Positions 19,989 to 28,344 of a stretch of DNA of 34,584 nt are shown piece after piece (position 1 is the first letter of the stretch; each line of letters opens with the position of its first letter). The stretch is from assembly GCA_002417905.1 (NCBI GenBank), contig DIDB01000174.1, forward strand, positions 1 to 34,584, given 5' to 3'. Below the pieces are notes generated by a model. That model worked only from the letters and a program-made list of their open reading frames with translations. It had not been told where the DNA came from and did not search any database. This DNA is from Pseudomonadaceae bacterium UBA5811 (GTDB lineage: Bacteria; Pseudomonadota; Gammaproteobacteria; Pseudomonadales; Pseudomonadaceae). The translations under genes were made by a program, and so were the position numbers.

Positions 19989-20549
19989 CTAGCGCCGGAC
20001 CGGGCGTTTTTGCAGCTTGCGCTGCAGGGTACGCCGGTGCATGCCCAGAGCACGGGCAGTGGCTGAAATGTTGCCATTATGATCGGAGAGTACCCGCTGG
20101 ATATGCTCCCACTGCAGCCGGTCCACCGACATGGGGTTTTCCGGCACCAGGGTTTCCAGGTCCACATGACTGGACAGCAGCGCCGCCAGCACGTCGTCCG
20201 CATCCGCCGGCTTGCACAGGTAGTTGCGGGCCCCCCGCTTGATGGCCTCCACCGCGGTGGCAATGCTGGAGTAGCCGGTCAGGATCAGCACCTGCATCTC
20301 GCTGTCGATTTCCAGCAGCCGGGGCAGCAGCACCAGCCCGGAGTCCCCCTCCATCTTGAGGTCCAGCACCGCATAATCTGGCGTTTCTTCCCGGGCCATG
20401 CTCAGGCCCTCCTCCGCCGAACCGGCCACTTTTACCCGCAATCCTCGCCGTCCCATGGCCCGGGCCATGACCCGGGTAAAAGTACTGTCGTCATCCACCA
20501 GCAAGATCAGGGGCTGATCCTCCCCTTCCTGGTGCAGTTCGTCACTCAT
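19989..20549 (-). CDS. roxR: Redox response regulator RoxR (RegA/PrrA/ActR type)
   Basis: The 186-residue regulator has a receiver domain with acidic pocket VDDD (18-21) and phospho-acceptor Asp63 (VLDLKMEGDSG), then a short linker and the highly conserved Fis-like helix-turn-helix GNISATARALGMHRRTLQRKLQKRP that marks the RegA/PrrA/RoxR group. GAGGA lies eight bases upstream of the ATG. It is 23 bp downstream of its sensor. In Pseudomonas RoxR controls terminal oxidases, including the cyanide-insensitive one. Confidence 0.93.
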   Translation of the reverse strand: MSDELHQEGEDQPLILLVDDDSTFTRVMARAMGRRGLRVKVAGSAEEGLSMAREETPDYAVLDLKMEGDSGLVLLPRLLEIDSEMQVLILTGYSSIATAVEAIKRGARNYLCKPADADDVLAALLSSHVDLETLVPENPMSVDRLQWEHIQRVLSDHNGNISATARALGMHRRTLQRKLQKRPVRR

Positions 20550-20572
20550 ATCGCCATCCTCATTGCTTGCGA

Positions 20573-21829
20573 TCAGGCCCGCGCTACCCCGTGGGGCAAG
20601 GATAACTCGGTGAGTGTCCCTCCGTCCTCATGGTTGTACAGTTTTACGGTGCCTCCGGCCCGGTTGACACTGGCCTGACTGAGAAACAGCCCAAGGCCAA
20701 ACCCCTTGCCCTTGGTGGTAAAAAAGGGCCGGCCAATCTGCTCGGCAATGGCCAGCGGCACCCCGGGACCATGGTCGCGAATGGTGACCCGGATTTCCTG
20801 GACATCCCAGTCCAGCCGGATCTCAAGATCCCGGGCACAGGCGTCCGTGGCATTGTTCAGCAGGTTCATCAGCGACTGGGACAGGTCTGCCGGTGGCATC
20901 AGCCAGGGCGGACTGCCCGGGCCATCGCAGTGGTAGGCATAGGTGGCCTCCGGGCGCATCAGATGCCAGCGCTGGAGGACCGACTCGACCCACTCCCGGG
21001 CAGTCTGCTCGCGGATCGCCTGGCGCCGGTCAGCCTCGGCCGCCCGGACCAGCTGCTGCAGGCTTTCCTTGCACAGCCGGATCTGGGATTGCAGCAGGGC
21101 CAGATCATCCTGCAGGGCAGGATCGTGCTGGTGGTCCTGGCGGAGCTCGCCGAGCAGCACGCTCATGGTCGCCAGCGGCGTGCCCAGCTCGTGGGCAGCG
21201 CCGGCAGCCTGGGTAGCGACGGCCAGCAGCTGCTGGTCGCGCAGGTGCTCTTCACGGCGGTCAGCCTGCCGCTGTTCCTGGCGGCGCAACTCCTCGGCCA
21301 TCCGCGCCACAAAAAAGGTGATGATCACCGCCGCCAGGGCAAAACTCAGCCACATGCCATAGACCTGCAGCGTGGCCTGATGAATGGGATCAATACCCAG
21401 TGGCTCGTACCACATCAGCAGCACCGTATAGCTGGCCAGCGCCAGACCGGCCAGCAGCAGGGTAAACAGCCAGGGCAGGGTCGCCGCCGCAATGGTCAGC
21501 GGCACCAGATAGTAGGAAACAAAGGGATTGGTCGAGCCGCCGGTAAAATACAGCAGCACGCTATGAATCAGCAGGTCAAAGGCCAGCTGGGCACCATACT
21601 CCACTTCAGTGACCGGCCATGGCCCCTGCAGCCGCAGGGCACTAACCAGGCAGAACACCCCGGAAATGCCCAGGGTAATTCCCAGGGACAGCCAGGGCAG
21701 CTCGACCATGTGGGTGGAATAGGCCAGCACCACCGAGCCAGCCTGGGCGGCCAGTACCAGAATACGGATCAGGATCAGCAGATGCAGGTTCAGGCGGGTG
21801 GCCGACAGCCATTTGACAGGTGCGTACAT
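20573..21829 (-). CDS. roxS: Redox sensor histidine kinase RoxS (RegB/PrrB type)
   Basis: The 418-residue kinase has six hydrophobic segments in the first ~180 residues, including the quinone-binding GGSTNPF motif at 97-103. The kinase core has phospho-acceptor His213 in GAAHELGTPLATMS, a cysteine shortly after it (QIRLCKESL) in the region of the RegB redox cysteine, the N-box NLLNNATDA, and FFTTKGKGFGLGLFLS. These are the marks of RegB/PrrB/RoxS. It signals to the RoxR regulator encoded just downstream. A perfect -10 box lies upstream on the same strand. Confidence 0.94.
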   Translation of the reverse strand: MYAPVKWLSATRLNLHLLILIRILVLAAQAGSVVLAYSTHMVELPWLSLGITLGISGVFCLVSALRLQGPWPVTEVEYGAQLAFDLLIHSVLLYFTGGSTNPFVSYYLVPLTIAAATLPWLFTLLLAGLALASYTVLLMWYEPLGIDPIHQATLQVYGMWLSFALAAVIITFFVARMAEELRRQEQRQADRREEHLRDQQLLAVATQAAGAAHELGTPLATMSVLLGELRQDHQHDPALQDDLALLQSQIRLCKESLQQLVRAAEADRRQAIREQTAREWVESVLQRWHLMRPEATYAYHCDGPGSPPWLMPPADLSQSLMNLLNNATDACARDLEIRLDWDVQEIRVTIRDHGPGVPLAIAEQIGRPFFTTKGKGFGLGLFLSQASVNRAGGTVKLYNHEDGGTLTELSLPHGVARA

Positions 21830-21833
21830 GATC

Positions 21834-21858
21834 CCTCCGGGAGCAGGCGGCGATTATA
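21834..21858 (-). promoter_or_regulatory. roxS -10 element and ribosome binding site
   Basis: Read on the minus strand, TATAAT (21858-21853) is followed about 15 bases later by GGAGGG (21839-21834) and the roxS ATG at 21829. The -35 region (around CGTTTG/GTTTGC) is weak. Confidence 0.5.
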
Positions 21859-21953
21859 GCGGCCTCCAGACCGGGCAAACGGGACGAAGTGACGCATCGT
21901 GCCGGCTGCACTACCCTCAGGCGGACATCTGTCGCAACAACAGGAACCGCCCC

Positions 21954-22658
21954 ATGTCTCGTTTCAGCACTTTTTCCGCCGCCCTGCTGCTGGCCACAGT
22001 CCTGCCCGCCACCGCCCTTGCCGAACCTCCCGCCTACAACCGGGTCTCCCTGCACGCCGAGGCCAGCCGGGAGGTGGTGCGCGACCGGATGCACGTCATG
22101 CTGTATGTGGAAGAACAATCCAGCGACCCGGCCCGGCTGGCTGCGGAAATCACCCAGACCCTGAACCAGGCCATCAGCCAGGCCCGGCAGACCAGCGGTG
22201 TAGAAATCAGCCTGGGCAATCGCACCAGTCGCCCGCTGTACCAGAAGGAAGGCAAGCTCATTGACGCCTGGCGGGAGCGGGCCGAGCTGCTGCTGGCCAG
22301 CCAGGACTTTGCAGCACTCTCCCGGTTGACCGGCAGCCTGCTGGGCAGCCTGAAAATGGGCAACCTGTCATTCAGTGTTTCCGACAGCCTGCGCAAACAG
22401 CATGAAGACAGCCTGCTCCGGGAACTGATTGCCGCCTTCCAGGGCAAGTCCAGAACGGTGACAGAGGCTCTGGGAGGCCATCAGTACCGGCTGGTCAGCC
22501 TGAACCTGAACAGCAGCAGCCCCTATCCGCCGGTGCTGCTGCGCAGCATGGCCATGAAGGCCAGCGCCGCCGATGCACCACCCACCATGGAAATTGAAGC
22601 AGGCCGCCAGACGCTGACCCTCAGCGCCGATGGCCAGATCGAGGTTCAGCTGCCCTGA
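21954..22658 (+). CDS. Secreted SIMPL-domain (DUF541) protein
   Basis: The 234-residue protein has a clear signal peptide ([25 protein letters not shown], cleavage near ALA-EP) and then a SIMPL/DUF541 domain: a beta-rich start [25 protein letters not shown], the [29 protein letters not shown] block and [10 protein letters not shown]. Periplasmic SIMPL proteins are linked to oxidative-stress tolerance, but the role here is unknown. The ATG at 21954 gives the signal peptide and has AGGA upstream; the frame continues upstream without a start that makes sense. AACAACAGGA over the ribosome site could bind Hfq/Crc (see findings). Confidence 0.88.
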   Translation: MSRFSTFSAALLLATVLPATALAEPPAYNRVSLHAEASREVVRDRMHVMLYVEEQSSDPARLAAEITQTLNQAISQARQTSGVEISLGNRTSRPLYQKEGKLIDAWRERAELLLASQDFAALSRLTGSLLGSLKMGNLSFSVSDSLRKQHEDSLLRELIAAFQGKSRTVTEALGGHQYRLVSLNLNSSSPYPPVLLRSMAMKASAADAPPTMEIEAGRQTLTLSADGQIEVQLP

Positions 22659-23191
22659 AAGAAGCGGTAAAACTGCCGCAGCTCCTGCTGGACCTCCGCC
22701 AGCGGGCCGGGCCGGAAGCCCAGGCTCCGGTGGGCCGGCAGCTGGGCCAGCACCATCAGTGGCAAACCGGTGCGGAATGTGGCGCAGGCCTGCAGCACGG
22801 CCTGCAGCACCGTGTCATCCCGCACCATGTCGTTATACAGGGCGCCATGCGGCTTGATGTAGGCCAGCCGGGTTCTGGCCGCCTGGCAGAAGGCGTCAAG
22901 GGCACCCAGCTGGTACAGCACCAGCGCCCGGATCTCTGCCGGGGAACAGGCCAGGTGGCGCCGGCCAAAACCGGCCAGGTCCGGATAGGCTGGATGGGCA
23001 CCCACCGCCACCCCGTGCCGGATGGCCAGCGCCACGCTGCGCTGCATGGTCAGCGGATCTCCGGCATGAAAACCACAGGCCAGGCTGGCCTGGTCAATCC
23101 AGGGCATCACCTGTTCATCCGCGCCCATGGCCCAGGCCCCAAAGCTCTCGCCCATGTCGCAATTCAGCAGCAGTTGCCTGCCCTTGTCCAC
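22646..23191 (-). CDS. C-terminally truncated PxpA-like (LamB/YcsF) 5-oxoprolinase subunit, possibly nonfunctional
   Basis: PxpA works with PxpB and PxpC to open 5-oxoproline to glutamate. The first ~145 residues match the family well ([48 protein letters not shown]). After PLMVLAQ the sequence turns into an unrelated tail and stops at 181 residues, whereas the family is about 245-250; the EAFADR and LHGD blocks are missing. The start is a GTG at 23191 with GGAGG seven bases upstream; the frame also runs on to 23218. No pxpB or pxpC lies nearby. The gene ends 13 bp inside the converging SIMPL gene, so a deletion or rearrangement there probably removed its 3' end. Confidence 0.75.
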   Translation of the reverse strand: MDKGRQLLLNCDMGESFGAWAMGADEQVMPWIDQASLACGFHAGDPLTMQRSVALAIRHGVAVGAHPAYPDLAGFGRRHLACSPAEIRALVLYQLGALDAFCQAARTRLAYIKPHGALYNDMVRDDTVLQAVLQACATFRTGLPLMVLAQLPAHRSLGFRPGPLAEVQQELRQFYRFFQGS

Positions 23192-23219
23192 CGCGTGTCC
23201 TCCACCTGTCGCCCACACA

Positions 23220-23238
23220 AATGAGAATGTATATTGTT
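23220..23238 (+). promoter_or_regulatory. Fur-box-like site upstream of the PepSY/DUF2271 genes
   Basis: AATGAGAATGTATATTGTT resembles the NAT-triplet Fur box and lies in an AT-rich patch between the truncated pxpA and the first gene of a block that leads to a siderophore receptor. The match is moderate. Confidence 0.4.
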
Positions 23239-23306
23239 GGTAAAGTTTTCACAGTCTTTCCGGCAGCTGACTACACTGCCGGTCTTCCTGTTGTGCGAGA
23301 CATTAT

Positions 23307-23903
23307 ATGCCCCTGCGCTTTGGTACCCTGCGCCAATGGCACTGGATCAGCTCGGCCATCTGCCTGGCTGGCATGCTGCTGTTTGCCATCACCGGCCTGA
23401 CCCTCAATCACGCCAGCTGGAGCGAAGCCCCCCCCAGAACCGAAAGCCGCCAGGCACAGCTGCCGGACAGCCTGCAGCAGGCCCTGCTGGCCAGCCCGCC
23501 ATCGGGGACAGCACTGCCAGCAGTGCTGCGCCAGTGGCTGGAGGACACCACAGGCCAGGCGCTGGGCCAGTCGCCAGCAGAATGGAGCGGTGCTGAACTG
23601 TACCTGTCACTACCCCGTCCCGGCGGAGATGCCTGGCTGAGCCTAGATGTGCGCTCCGGCCGACTGGAGTACGAGAACACGGATCTGGGCTGGCTGGCCT
23701 ATCTCAATGACCTGCACAAAGGCCGCCATACCGGAGTGATCTGGCAGCGGTTCATCGATCTGGTGGCCATCGCCTGCCTGGTGTTCTGCCTGACCGGACT
23801 GCTCCTACTGCTGCGCCAGACCCGCTACCGCCCGGCTACCGGCCCGCTGCTGGGTCTTGGCCTGGTGGTCCCCCTGCTGCTGGCCCTGCTGTTCATTCAC
23901 TGA
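23307..23903 (+). CDS. PepSY-associated membrane protein
   Basis: The 198-residue protein has an N-terminal helix (ISSAICLAGMLLFAITGLTLNH), a periplasmic PepSY-like middle (about 45-130) and two C-terminal helices (IDLVAIACLVFCLTGLLLLL and the last 20 residues). The NH-A-S-W motif after helix 1 and the LNDLHKGRHTG motif before helix 2, with paired histidines that could bind haem or metal, are typical of PepSY-associated iron-linked proteins. It heads a tight run with DUF2271 and DUF4198 genes, which often sit by TonB-dependent receptors. A role in ferric-siderophore reduction or use is inference. The start has no strong ribosome site. Confidence 0.8.
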   Translation: MPLRFGTLRQWHWISSAICLAGMLLFAITGLTLNHASWSEAPPRTESRQAQLPDSLQQALLASPPSGTALPAVLRQWLEDTTGQALGQSPAEWSGAELYLSLPRPGGDAWLSLDVRSGRLEYENTDLGWLAYLNDLHKGRHTGVIWQRFIDLVAIACLVFCLTGLLLLLRQTRYRPATGPLLGLGLVVPLLLALLFIH

Positions 23904-23916
23904 AGAGGATCCTTTC

Positions 23917-24429
23917 ATGCGTAACCCGCTTCTGTTTTCCTTGGCCCTGCTGGGCAGCAGCGCGGCCCAGGCGGCTGAGCTTGATCTTGGTCTGGAGCTG
24001 CCCGCCCCCGCCGGTGCCGAATATCACCGGCCCTATGTGGCCGTCTGGCTGGAAACCCCTGACCAGGTCCATGTGGCCGATCTGGCGGTCTGGTATGACC
24101 TGGCCAAACCGGATCATCAGGGCGAGAAATGGCTGAAAGACCTGCGCCAGTGGTGGCGGCGCAGTGGCCGGGATCTGGACCTGCCAGTGGATGGCCTCAG
24201 CGCGGCCACCCGCCCGGCCGGAACCCATCATCTGCATTACAGCAGCCAGAAAGCCCCGTTGCGGGACCTGAAGGCCGGCCAGTACCGGGTCGTGGTGGAA
24301 GCGGCCCGGGAAAACGGTGGCCGCGAGCTGGTCCGCCTGCCCCTCAGCTGGCCACCGGCCAGTCCTGAGCACCAGCAGATCCAGGGCCAGGCCGAGCTGG
24401 GCCTGGTCAGCCTGCAGACCACTCCCTGA
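23917..24429 (+). CDS. Periplasmic DUF2271 protein (copy 1)
   Basis: The 170-residue protein has a signal peptide ending AAQA, then the DUF2271 pattern RPYVAVWLETPDQVHVADLAVWYDL...GEKWLKDLRQWWRRSGR, and LPVDGLSAATRPAGTHHL. Function is unknown; the family is found next to PepSY proteins and iron receptors. The ATG at 23917 follows an AGAGGA site 13 bp after the PepSY stop. The downstream DUF4198 start is 15 bp beyond its stop. A second DUF2271 copy lies at 25380. Confidence 0.85.
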   Translation: MRNPLLFSLALLGSSAAQAAELDLGLELPAPAGAEYHRPYVAVWLETPDQVHVADLAVWYDLAKPDHQGEKWLKDLRQWWRRSGRDLDLPVDGLSAATRPAGTHHLHYSSQKAPLRDLKAGQYRVVVEAARENGGRELVRLPLSWPPASPEHQQIQGQAELGLVSLQTTP

Positions 24430-24444
24430 ATGAGGATGTACCAG

Positions 24445-25314
24445 ATGAAACGCCTGCCGAAATGGGCTGCCCTCGGGCTGGCCCTCTGCCTGCCACTGTC
24501 AGCCCAGGCCCACCGGGCCTGGCTGCTGCCTTCCGCCACCGTACTGTCCGGAACAGCGCCCTGGATTACCGTGGACGCGGCCGTATCCAATGACCTGTTC
24601 TACTTTGAACATGTACCCCTGCTGCTACAGGGTATTGCACCCGCCCACAGCTCCGGCGACCGGCCCGGCCGGGGCCCACGCAGCCAGCAGCTGCAGATTC
24701 TGGCGCCGGATGGCAGCACAGCCGCTCCGGAGCATGGCCAGACGGGCCAGCTGCGCACAACCTTCGATCTGCACCTGCTGCAAAAGGGCACCTACCGGCT
24801 GACCGCCAGCAGTTCCGGGCTGCAGGCCTTCTGGGAGGAAAATGGCCAGAAGCGGCGCTGGATGGGCCCGGCCGAAGCGCTGGAAAACGCCGTTCCCAAA
24901 CAGGCCAGCCAGCTGAAAATCACCCGTTTTGACAGCCGGACTGAAACCTTTGTTACCTCGGGTCCAGCCACCGACAGCGCCCTGAAACCCCGCAATCAGG
25001 GGCTGGAGCTGGTCCCGGTAACTCACCCCAACGACCTGTTTGCCGGTGAGACCGCTACCTTTGCCTTTCTGCTGGATGGCCAGCCGGCGGCCGGAATCGG
25101 GGTACAGATCATTGCCGGCAATGAACGCTACCGGGATGACAGCAGCGACATCCACCTGACAACCGATGCCCAAGGGCAGATCCGGGTCAGCTGGCCACAA
25201 CCAGGCATGTACTGGCTGCAGGCTCAAGCCGGGCGGGCCGGCGATCCGGCCCGCCCGGCGGTCACCGAACAGCGCTTCAGTTACACCGCCACCCTGGAAG
25301 TACTGGCCCCCTGA
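24445..25314 (+). CDS. DUF4198-domain periplasmic protein
   Basis: The 289-residue protein has a signal peptide (LALCLPLSAQA) followed at once by HRAWLLPSATVLSG, the conserved start of mature DUF4198 proteins, then VDAAVSNDLFYFEH, LELVPVTHPNDLFAGE and a C-terminal Ig-like half with GQIRVSWPQPGMYWLQAQ. The mature N-terminal histidine is characteristic and may bind metal. The start at 24445 is preferred because GAGGA lies eight bases upstream; the in-frame ATG at 24430 is at the previous stop. It sits between two DUF2271 genes, probably in one operon. Confidence 0.82.
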   Translation: MKRLPKWAALGLALCLPLSAQAHRAWLLPSATVLSGTAPWITVDAAVSNDLFYFEHVPLLLQGIAPAHSSGDRPGRGPRSQQLQILAPDGSTAAPEHGQTGQLRTTFDLHLLQKGTYRLTASSSGLQAFWEENGQKRRWMGPAEALENAVPKQASQLKITRFDSRTETFVTSGPATDSALKPRNQGLELVPVTHPNDLFAGETATFAFLLDGQPAAGIGVQIIAGNERYRDDSSDIHLTTDAQGQIRVSWPQPGMYWLQAQAGRAGDPARPAVTEQRFSYTATLEVLAP

Positions 25315-25379
25315 ACATGAGCAGCCGCCCGCCGCAACCGCGGCGGCCTCTCCCCTGCATCGACTGACTTGCCAACCCC

Positions 25380-25874
25380 ATGCATAAACCCCTGCTGTTT
25401 GCGCTGGCCCTGCTGGGCAACGGCCCGGCCCTGGCGGCCGAACTGGACATTACCGTGGACATTCCGCCGCTGGAAGCCGCCAAATACCGGCGACCCTATG
25501 TGGCCATCTGGCTGGAAAATGCCAGTGAGGATCATCTGATCAACCTGGCGGTCTGGCACGATCTGACCAAACCGGAGCAGCCTAACCGGAAATGGCTGAA
25601 AAGCCTGCGCCGCTGGTGGCATGTTGATGGCTGGGAGCAGAAGCTGCCCATCGATGGCGTCAGTGGTGCCACCCGGGCCGCCGGCCGGCACCATCTGCAC
25701 TGTAATATCCGCGGGATCCGGCCGGGCCAGTATTTTCTGGTGGTGGAAGCAGCCCGGGAACACGGTGGCCGGGAGCTGCTCAGGTTACCCTTCGCCTGGC
25801 CAGCCAGTGAGACCGTACCCAGCATCCAGGGTGAAAGCGAACTGGGTGAAGTACAGCTCCAGATTACCCCCTGA
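25380..25874 (+). CDS. Periplasmic DUF2271 protein (copy 2)
   Basis: The 164-residue protein has a signal peptide ending ALAA, then RRPYVAIWLENASEDHLINLAVWHDL, KWLKSLRRWWHVDGW, LPIDGVSGATRAAG and VVEAAREHGGRELLRLPF. It clearly shares an origin with the copy at 23917 (the same blocks in the same order), so this is a local duplication with divergence rather than a recent repeat. It is 65 bp after the DUF4198 gene and converges on the siderophore receptor. Confidence 0.85.
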   Translation: MHKPLLFALALLGNGPALAAELDITVDIPPLEAAKYRRPYVAIWLENASEDHLINLAVWHDLTKPEQPNRKWLKSLRRWWHVDGWEQKLPIDGVSGATRAAGRHHLHCNIRGIRPGQYFLVVEAAREHGGRELLRLPFAWPASETVPSIQGESELGEVQLQITP

Positions 25875-25880
25875 TCCCCG

Positions 25881-25906
25881 GGTGCTGCCCGCAATGGCGC
25901 AGCACC
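25881..25906. terminator. Convergent-gene hairpin
   Basis: GGTGCTGC (25881-25888) pairs with GCAGCACC (25899-25906) around a 10-base loop in the 43-bp gap between two converging genes. No T tract follows on either strand. It may serve both transcripts. Confidence 0.45.
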
Positions 25907-25917
25907 GGACAGGCGGC

Positions 25918-28194
25918 TCAGTAATGAAGGTTGGTGGAAATCAGGATCGTCCGGCCAGCCGCCACGTGGGCCATGTGCGCCGGGTAAACCTGGTCGTAAT
26001 AGCGCTTGTTGGTAATGTTCTGACCGTTTACCTGAAAATCCAGATGCTTGTTGACCCGGTAACCGGCCATCAGGTCATAACGCCAGTAGGGGGAAACCTC
26101 AATGGTGTTGGCAGCATCGCCGTAGCGCCGGCCCACATAGTAAGCCCCCCCACCAAAGCTCAGATCCTGGGTAATGTGATAGGTTGACCAGGCGCTGATG
26201 GTATTGACAGCGGTATTGGGCAGCCGGTTGCCTTCGTTGCCGGTGGCCTTGGATTTGATATCACTGTCCAGATAGGTGTAGTTGACAAACGCATCCCAGT
26301 TGCGGGTGATTTTGCCGGTAACGCCCAGCTCGGCGCCCTTCACCTCACTGGTACCCAGGTTCCGGGTAACCCCGGCCTGGTCAGTCTGCCGGGTATTGTC
26401 TTTCATGGTACGGAATACAGCGGCATTCAGGCCCAGCCGGTCATCAAAAAAGTCCCACTTGGTACCAAACTCCCAGTTGCGGCTTTTCTCGCGCTTCAGG
26501 TCATTATTGGCCACGGACAGACCATCAGAGCCCTCACCACTGGTTTCTCCCACCGGATTGGACGACGTGGAAAATGCGGCATAGACCGAACCGTTGGGCA
26601 GTGGCTTGAACACCAGTCCAGCCTGGTAACTCCAGAAGTGGGTGTCGTTCTTGTACTTGAAGTTGCCCGCCGGCGAGCTGCGACCTCCCGTGGAGTAGCC
26701 GGAAGACTTGGTATCAAAGTCGTCATAACGGATCCCGAGATTCAGGGACCACTGCTCGTTGAATTTCAGGGTATCAAAAGCAAACACCGCCGATGTTTTG
26801 GTATCGGTATCGGTATAGGCCGGGTTTTCCCGGCTGATGGTACCCGGATACTCCTGCTTGTAATCCGGATCGCTCAGGCTGGTACACCAGCCCTGGCTGG
26901 CATAGGTGGCATTACAGGCGCCGCTTGAGCTGGCTCCGGTAGAGCTGAATGCATAGGGCCGGTTATGCACATCCTCATAGCTGAACTCCAGCCCGACAAT
27001 GGCTGTGTGATCGATACCGAACGTGTTGAATCTGGCCCGCAGGTCCGACTGGTTGACCCAGCCCTTGGAGGTGGAGTCCCGGCTTTTGGGCGAGCGATAG
27101 ACGTAACCGTTGCTGATGTTGCCTTTGCTGTCATCCGGCGTGGTCACAATGTAGTTCAGGGTGGTGCGTACCTGGCGGAAACTGTTGGTAAACGTCAGGT
27201 TTTCGTTGAAGTCATGCTCAAACTTGACATAGCCATAGTCCGTGGTGCTTTTGCGGAAATCGCTGGAGTAACCGTAGAAACGGTCATGGCTGCCAGTCAC
27301 CGGCCGGCGTTTGGCCGTGCCATTCTTGTCGGTCAGGGGCACGCCGTAATCCGGCACATCATCGGTACGCAAATGATAGTAGGCCAGGGTCAGCCTGGTC
27401 GGGGTATCAAAACCGATGGTCAGGCTGGGCGCAAAGCCCCAGCGGCTGACACTGACCCCGGTCCGACCCGCCACATTGGCATCATGCTTCATCAGGTTCA
27501 GCCGGCCGGCAATCTGGTCGGTAAACATATAGTTGCCATCAAAGGTGTAGCGCCGGGTCTGGTCGGTTCCCCAGGTCCAGCTGGCATCGGCAAAATTGCG
27601 CTGCTTGGGGGTCTTGGTGATCATGTTGATCGCCCCGCCGGTGGAGCCGGAACCCACAAAGGCTGAACCTGGCCCCTTGCTGACCTCGATGCCCTCGGTG
27701 TTAAACACTTCCCGGGTCTGGGAAGCCACATCGCGCAGGCCATCGATAAACATGTCACTTTCCGAGTTGAAGCCCCGGATCACCGGCCGGTCACCCGCCG
27801 GATTGCCACCCTCGCCCGCACCGAAGGTAATCCCGGAGACGGTACGCAAGGTGTCCACCAAGTTCAGCGAGCCGGTGTCCTTGATCACCTGCTCGGAAAT
27901 CACGGTCACCGTTTTTGGCGTATCCCGCAGGGGTGCGGTGTAACGGCGGTTGGCCGAGCGGTCGACCTTGTAATTGTTCTTGACCTCATCCTCGGTGGAA
28001 ATGGCGATGGCATCAAGGGACATGACCTCATCATCATCGGCCAAACTTTCCGGATTCTCATCCTGCAAGCGCCCGGAGTCATTGGCTGCATGGGCCAGCG
28101 GAATGGATACCGTACTCAGGGCTACGCCCATGGCTGACGCCAGAAAACGGGAACCGGAACTTTTGTAGTGAAACCTTGGAGCCAGGTGGACCAT
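25918..28194 (-). CDS. piuA: TonB-dependent siderophore receptor (PiuA/Fiu-like)
   Basis: The 758-residue outer-membrane protein begins with a long signal peptide (...MGVALSTVSIPLAHAAN), then a TonB-box-like stretch, the plug domain (TPKTVTVISEQVIKDTG, RPVIRGFNSESDMFIDGLRD, GIEVSKGPGSAFVGSGSTGGAINMITKTP) and a 22-strand barrel ending in an aromatic residue (NLHY). Plug and barrel motifs are those of catecholate-type siderophore receptors; the neighbouring PiuC homologue suggests PiuA. I chose the ATG at 28194 because AGGA lies eight bases upstream; the open frame begins with a TTG at 28233 lacking such a site. A Fur-like box covers the upstream region. Confidence 0.9.
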   Translation of the reverse strand: MVHLAPRFHYKSSGSRFLASAMGVALSTVSIPLAHAANDSGRLQDENPESLADDDEVMSLDAIAISTEDEVKNNYKVDRSANRRYTAPLRDTPKTVTVISEQVIKDTGSLNLVDTLRTVSGITFGAGEGGNPAGDRPVIRGFNSESDMFIDGLRDVASQTREVFNTEGIEVSKGPGSAFVGSGSTGGAINMITKTPKQRNFADASWTWGTDQTRRYTFDGNYMFTDQIAGRLNLMKHDANVAGRTGVSVSRWGFAPSLTIGFDTPTRLTLAYYHLRTDDVPDYGVPLTDKNGTAKRRPVTGSHDRFYGYSSDFRKSTTDYGYVKFEHDFNENLTFTNSFRQVRTTLNYIVTTPDDSKGNISNGYVYRSPKSRDSTSKGWVNQSDLRARFNTFGIDHTAIVGLEFSYEDVHNRPYAFSSTGASSSGACNATYASQGWCTSLSDPDYKQEYPGTISRENPAYTDTDTKTSAVFAFDTLKFNEQWSLNLGIRYDDFDTKSSGYSTGGRSSPAGNFKYKNDTHFWSYQAGLVFKPLPNGSVYAAFSTSSNPVGETSGEGSDGLSVANNDLKREKSRNWEFGTKWDFFDDRLGLNAAVFRTMKDNTRQTDQAGVTRNLGTSEVKGAELGVTGKITRNWDAFVNYTYLDSDIKSKATGNEGNRLPNTAVNTISAWSTYHITQDLSFGGGAYYVGRRYGDAANTIEVSPYWRYDLMAGYRVNKHLDFQVNGQNITNKRYYDQVYPAHMAHVAAGRTILISTNLHY

Positions 28195-28235
28195 ATCGAC
28201 TGTCCTGTTGAAATGATTGACGACGCGAAACAAAA

Positions 28236-28254
28236 AATAATGATAACCACTCTC
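28236..28254. promoter_or_regulatory. Fur box between the siderophore receptor and piuC
   Basis: AATAATGATAACCACTCTC matches the classic Fur box (GATAATGATAATCATTATC) well over its left two-thirds. On the minus strand it overlaps a TTACAA-N16-TATCAT promoter-like pair for the receptor. A second AT-rich palindrome-like stretch lies at 28292-28310, nearer piuC. Confidence 0.65.
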
Positions 28255-28344
28255 TATAATGTTGTAACAATCGGGAAAACATTGGAAGATAAATGAAAAT
28301 TTTTTACATTATTTTTTCGAAGCTTTCACAGCGGGGAAATCTCC

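Noticed and set aside
20630..21859. 409-codon open frame on the plus strand opposite roxS
   Set aside because: Shadow of roxS; Gln/Gly-rich, no ribosome site, no known motif.
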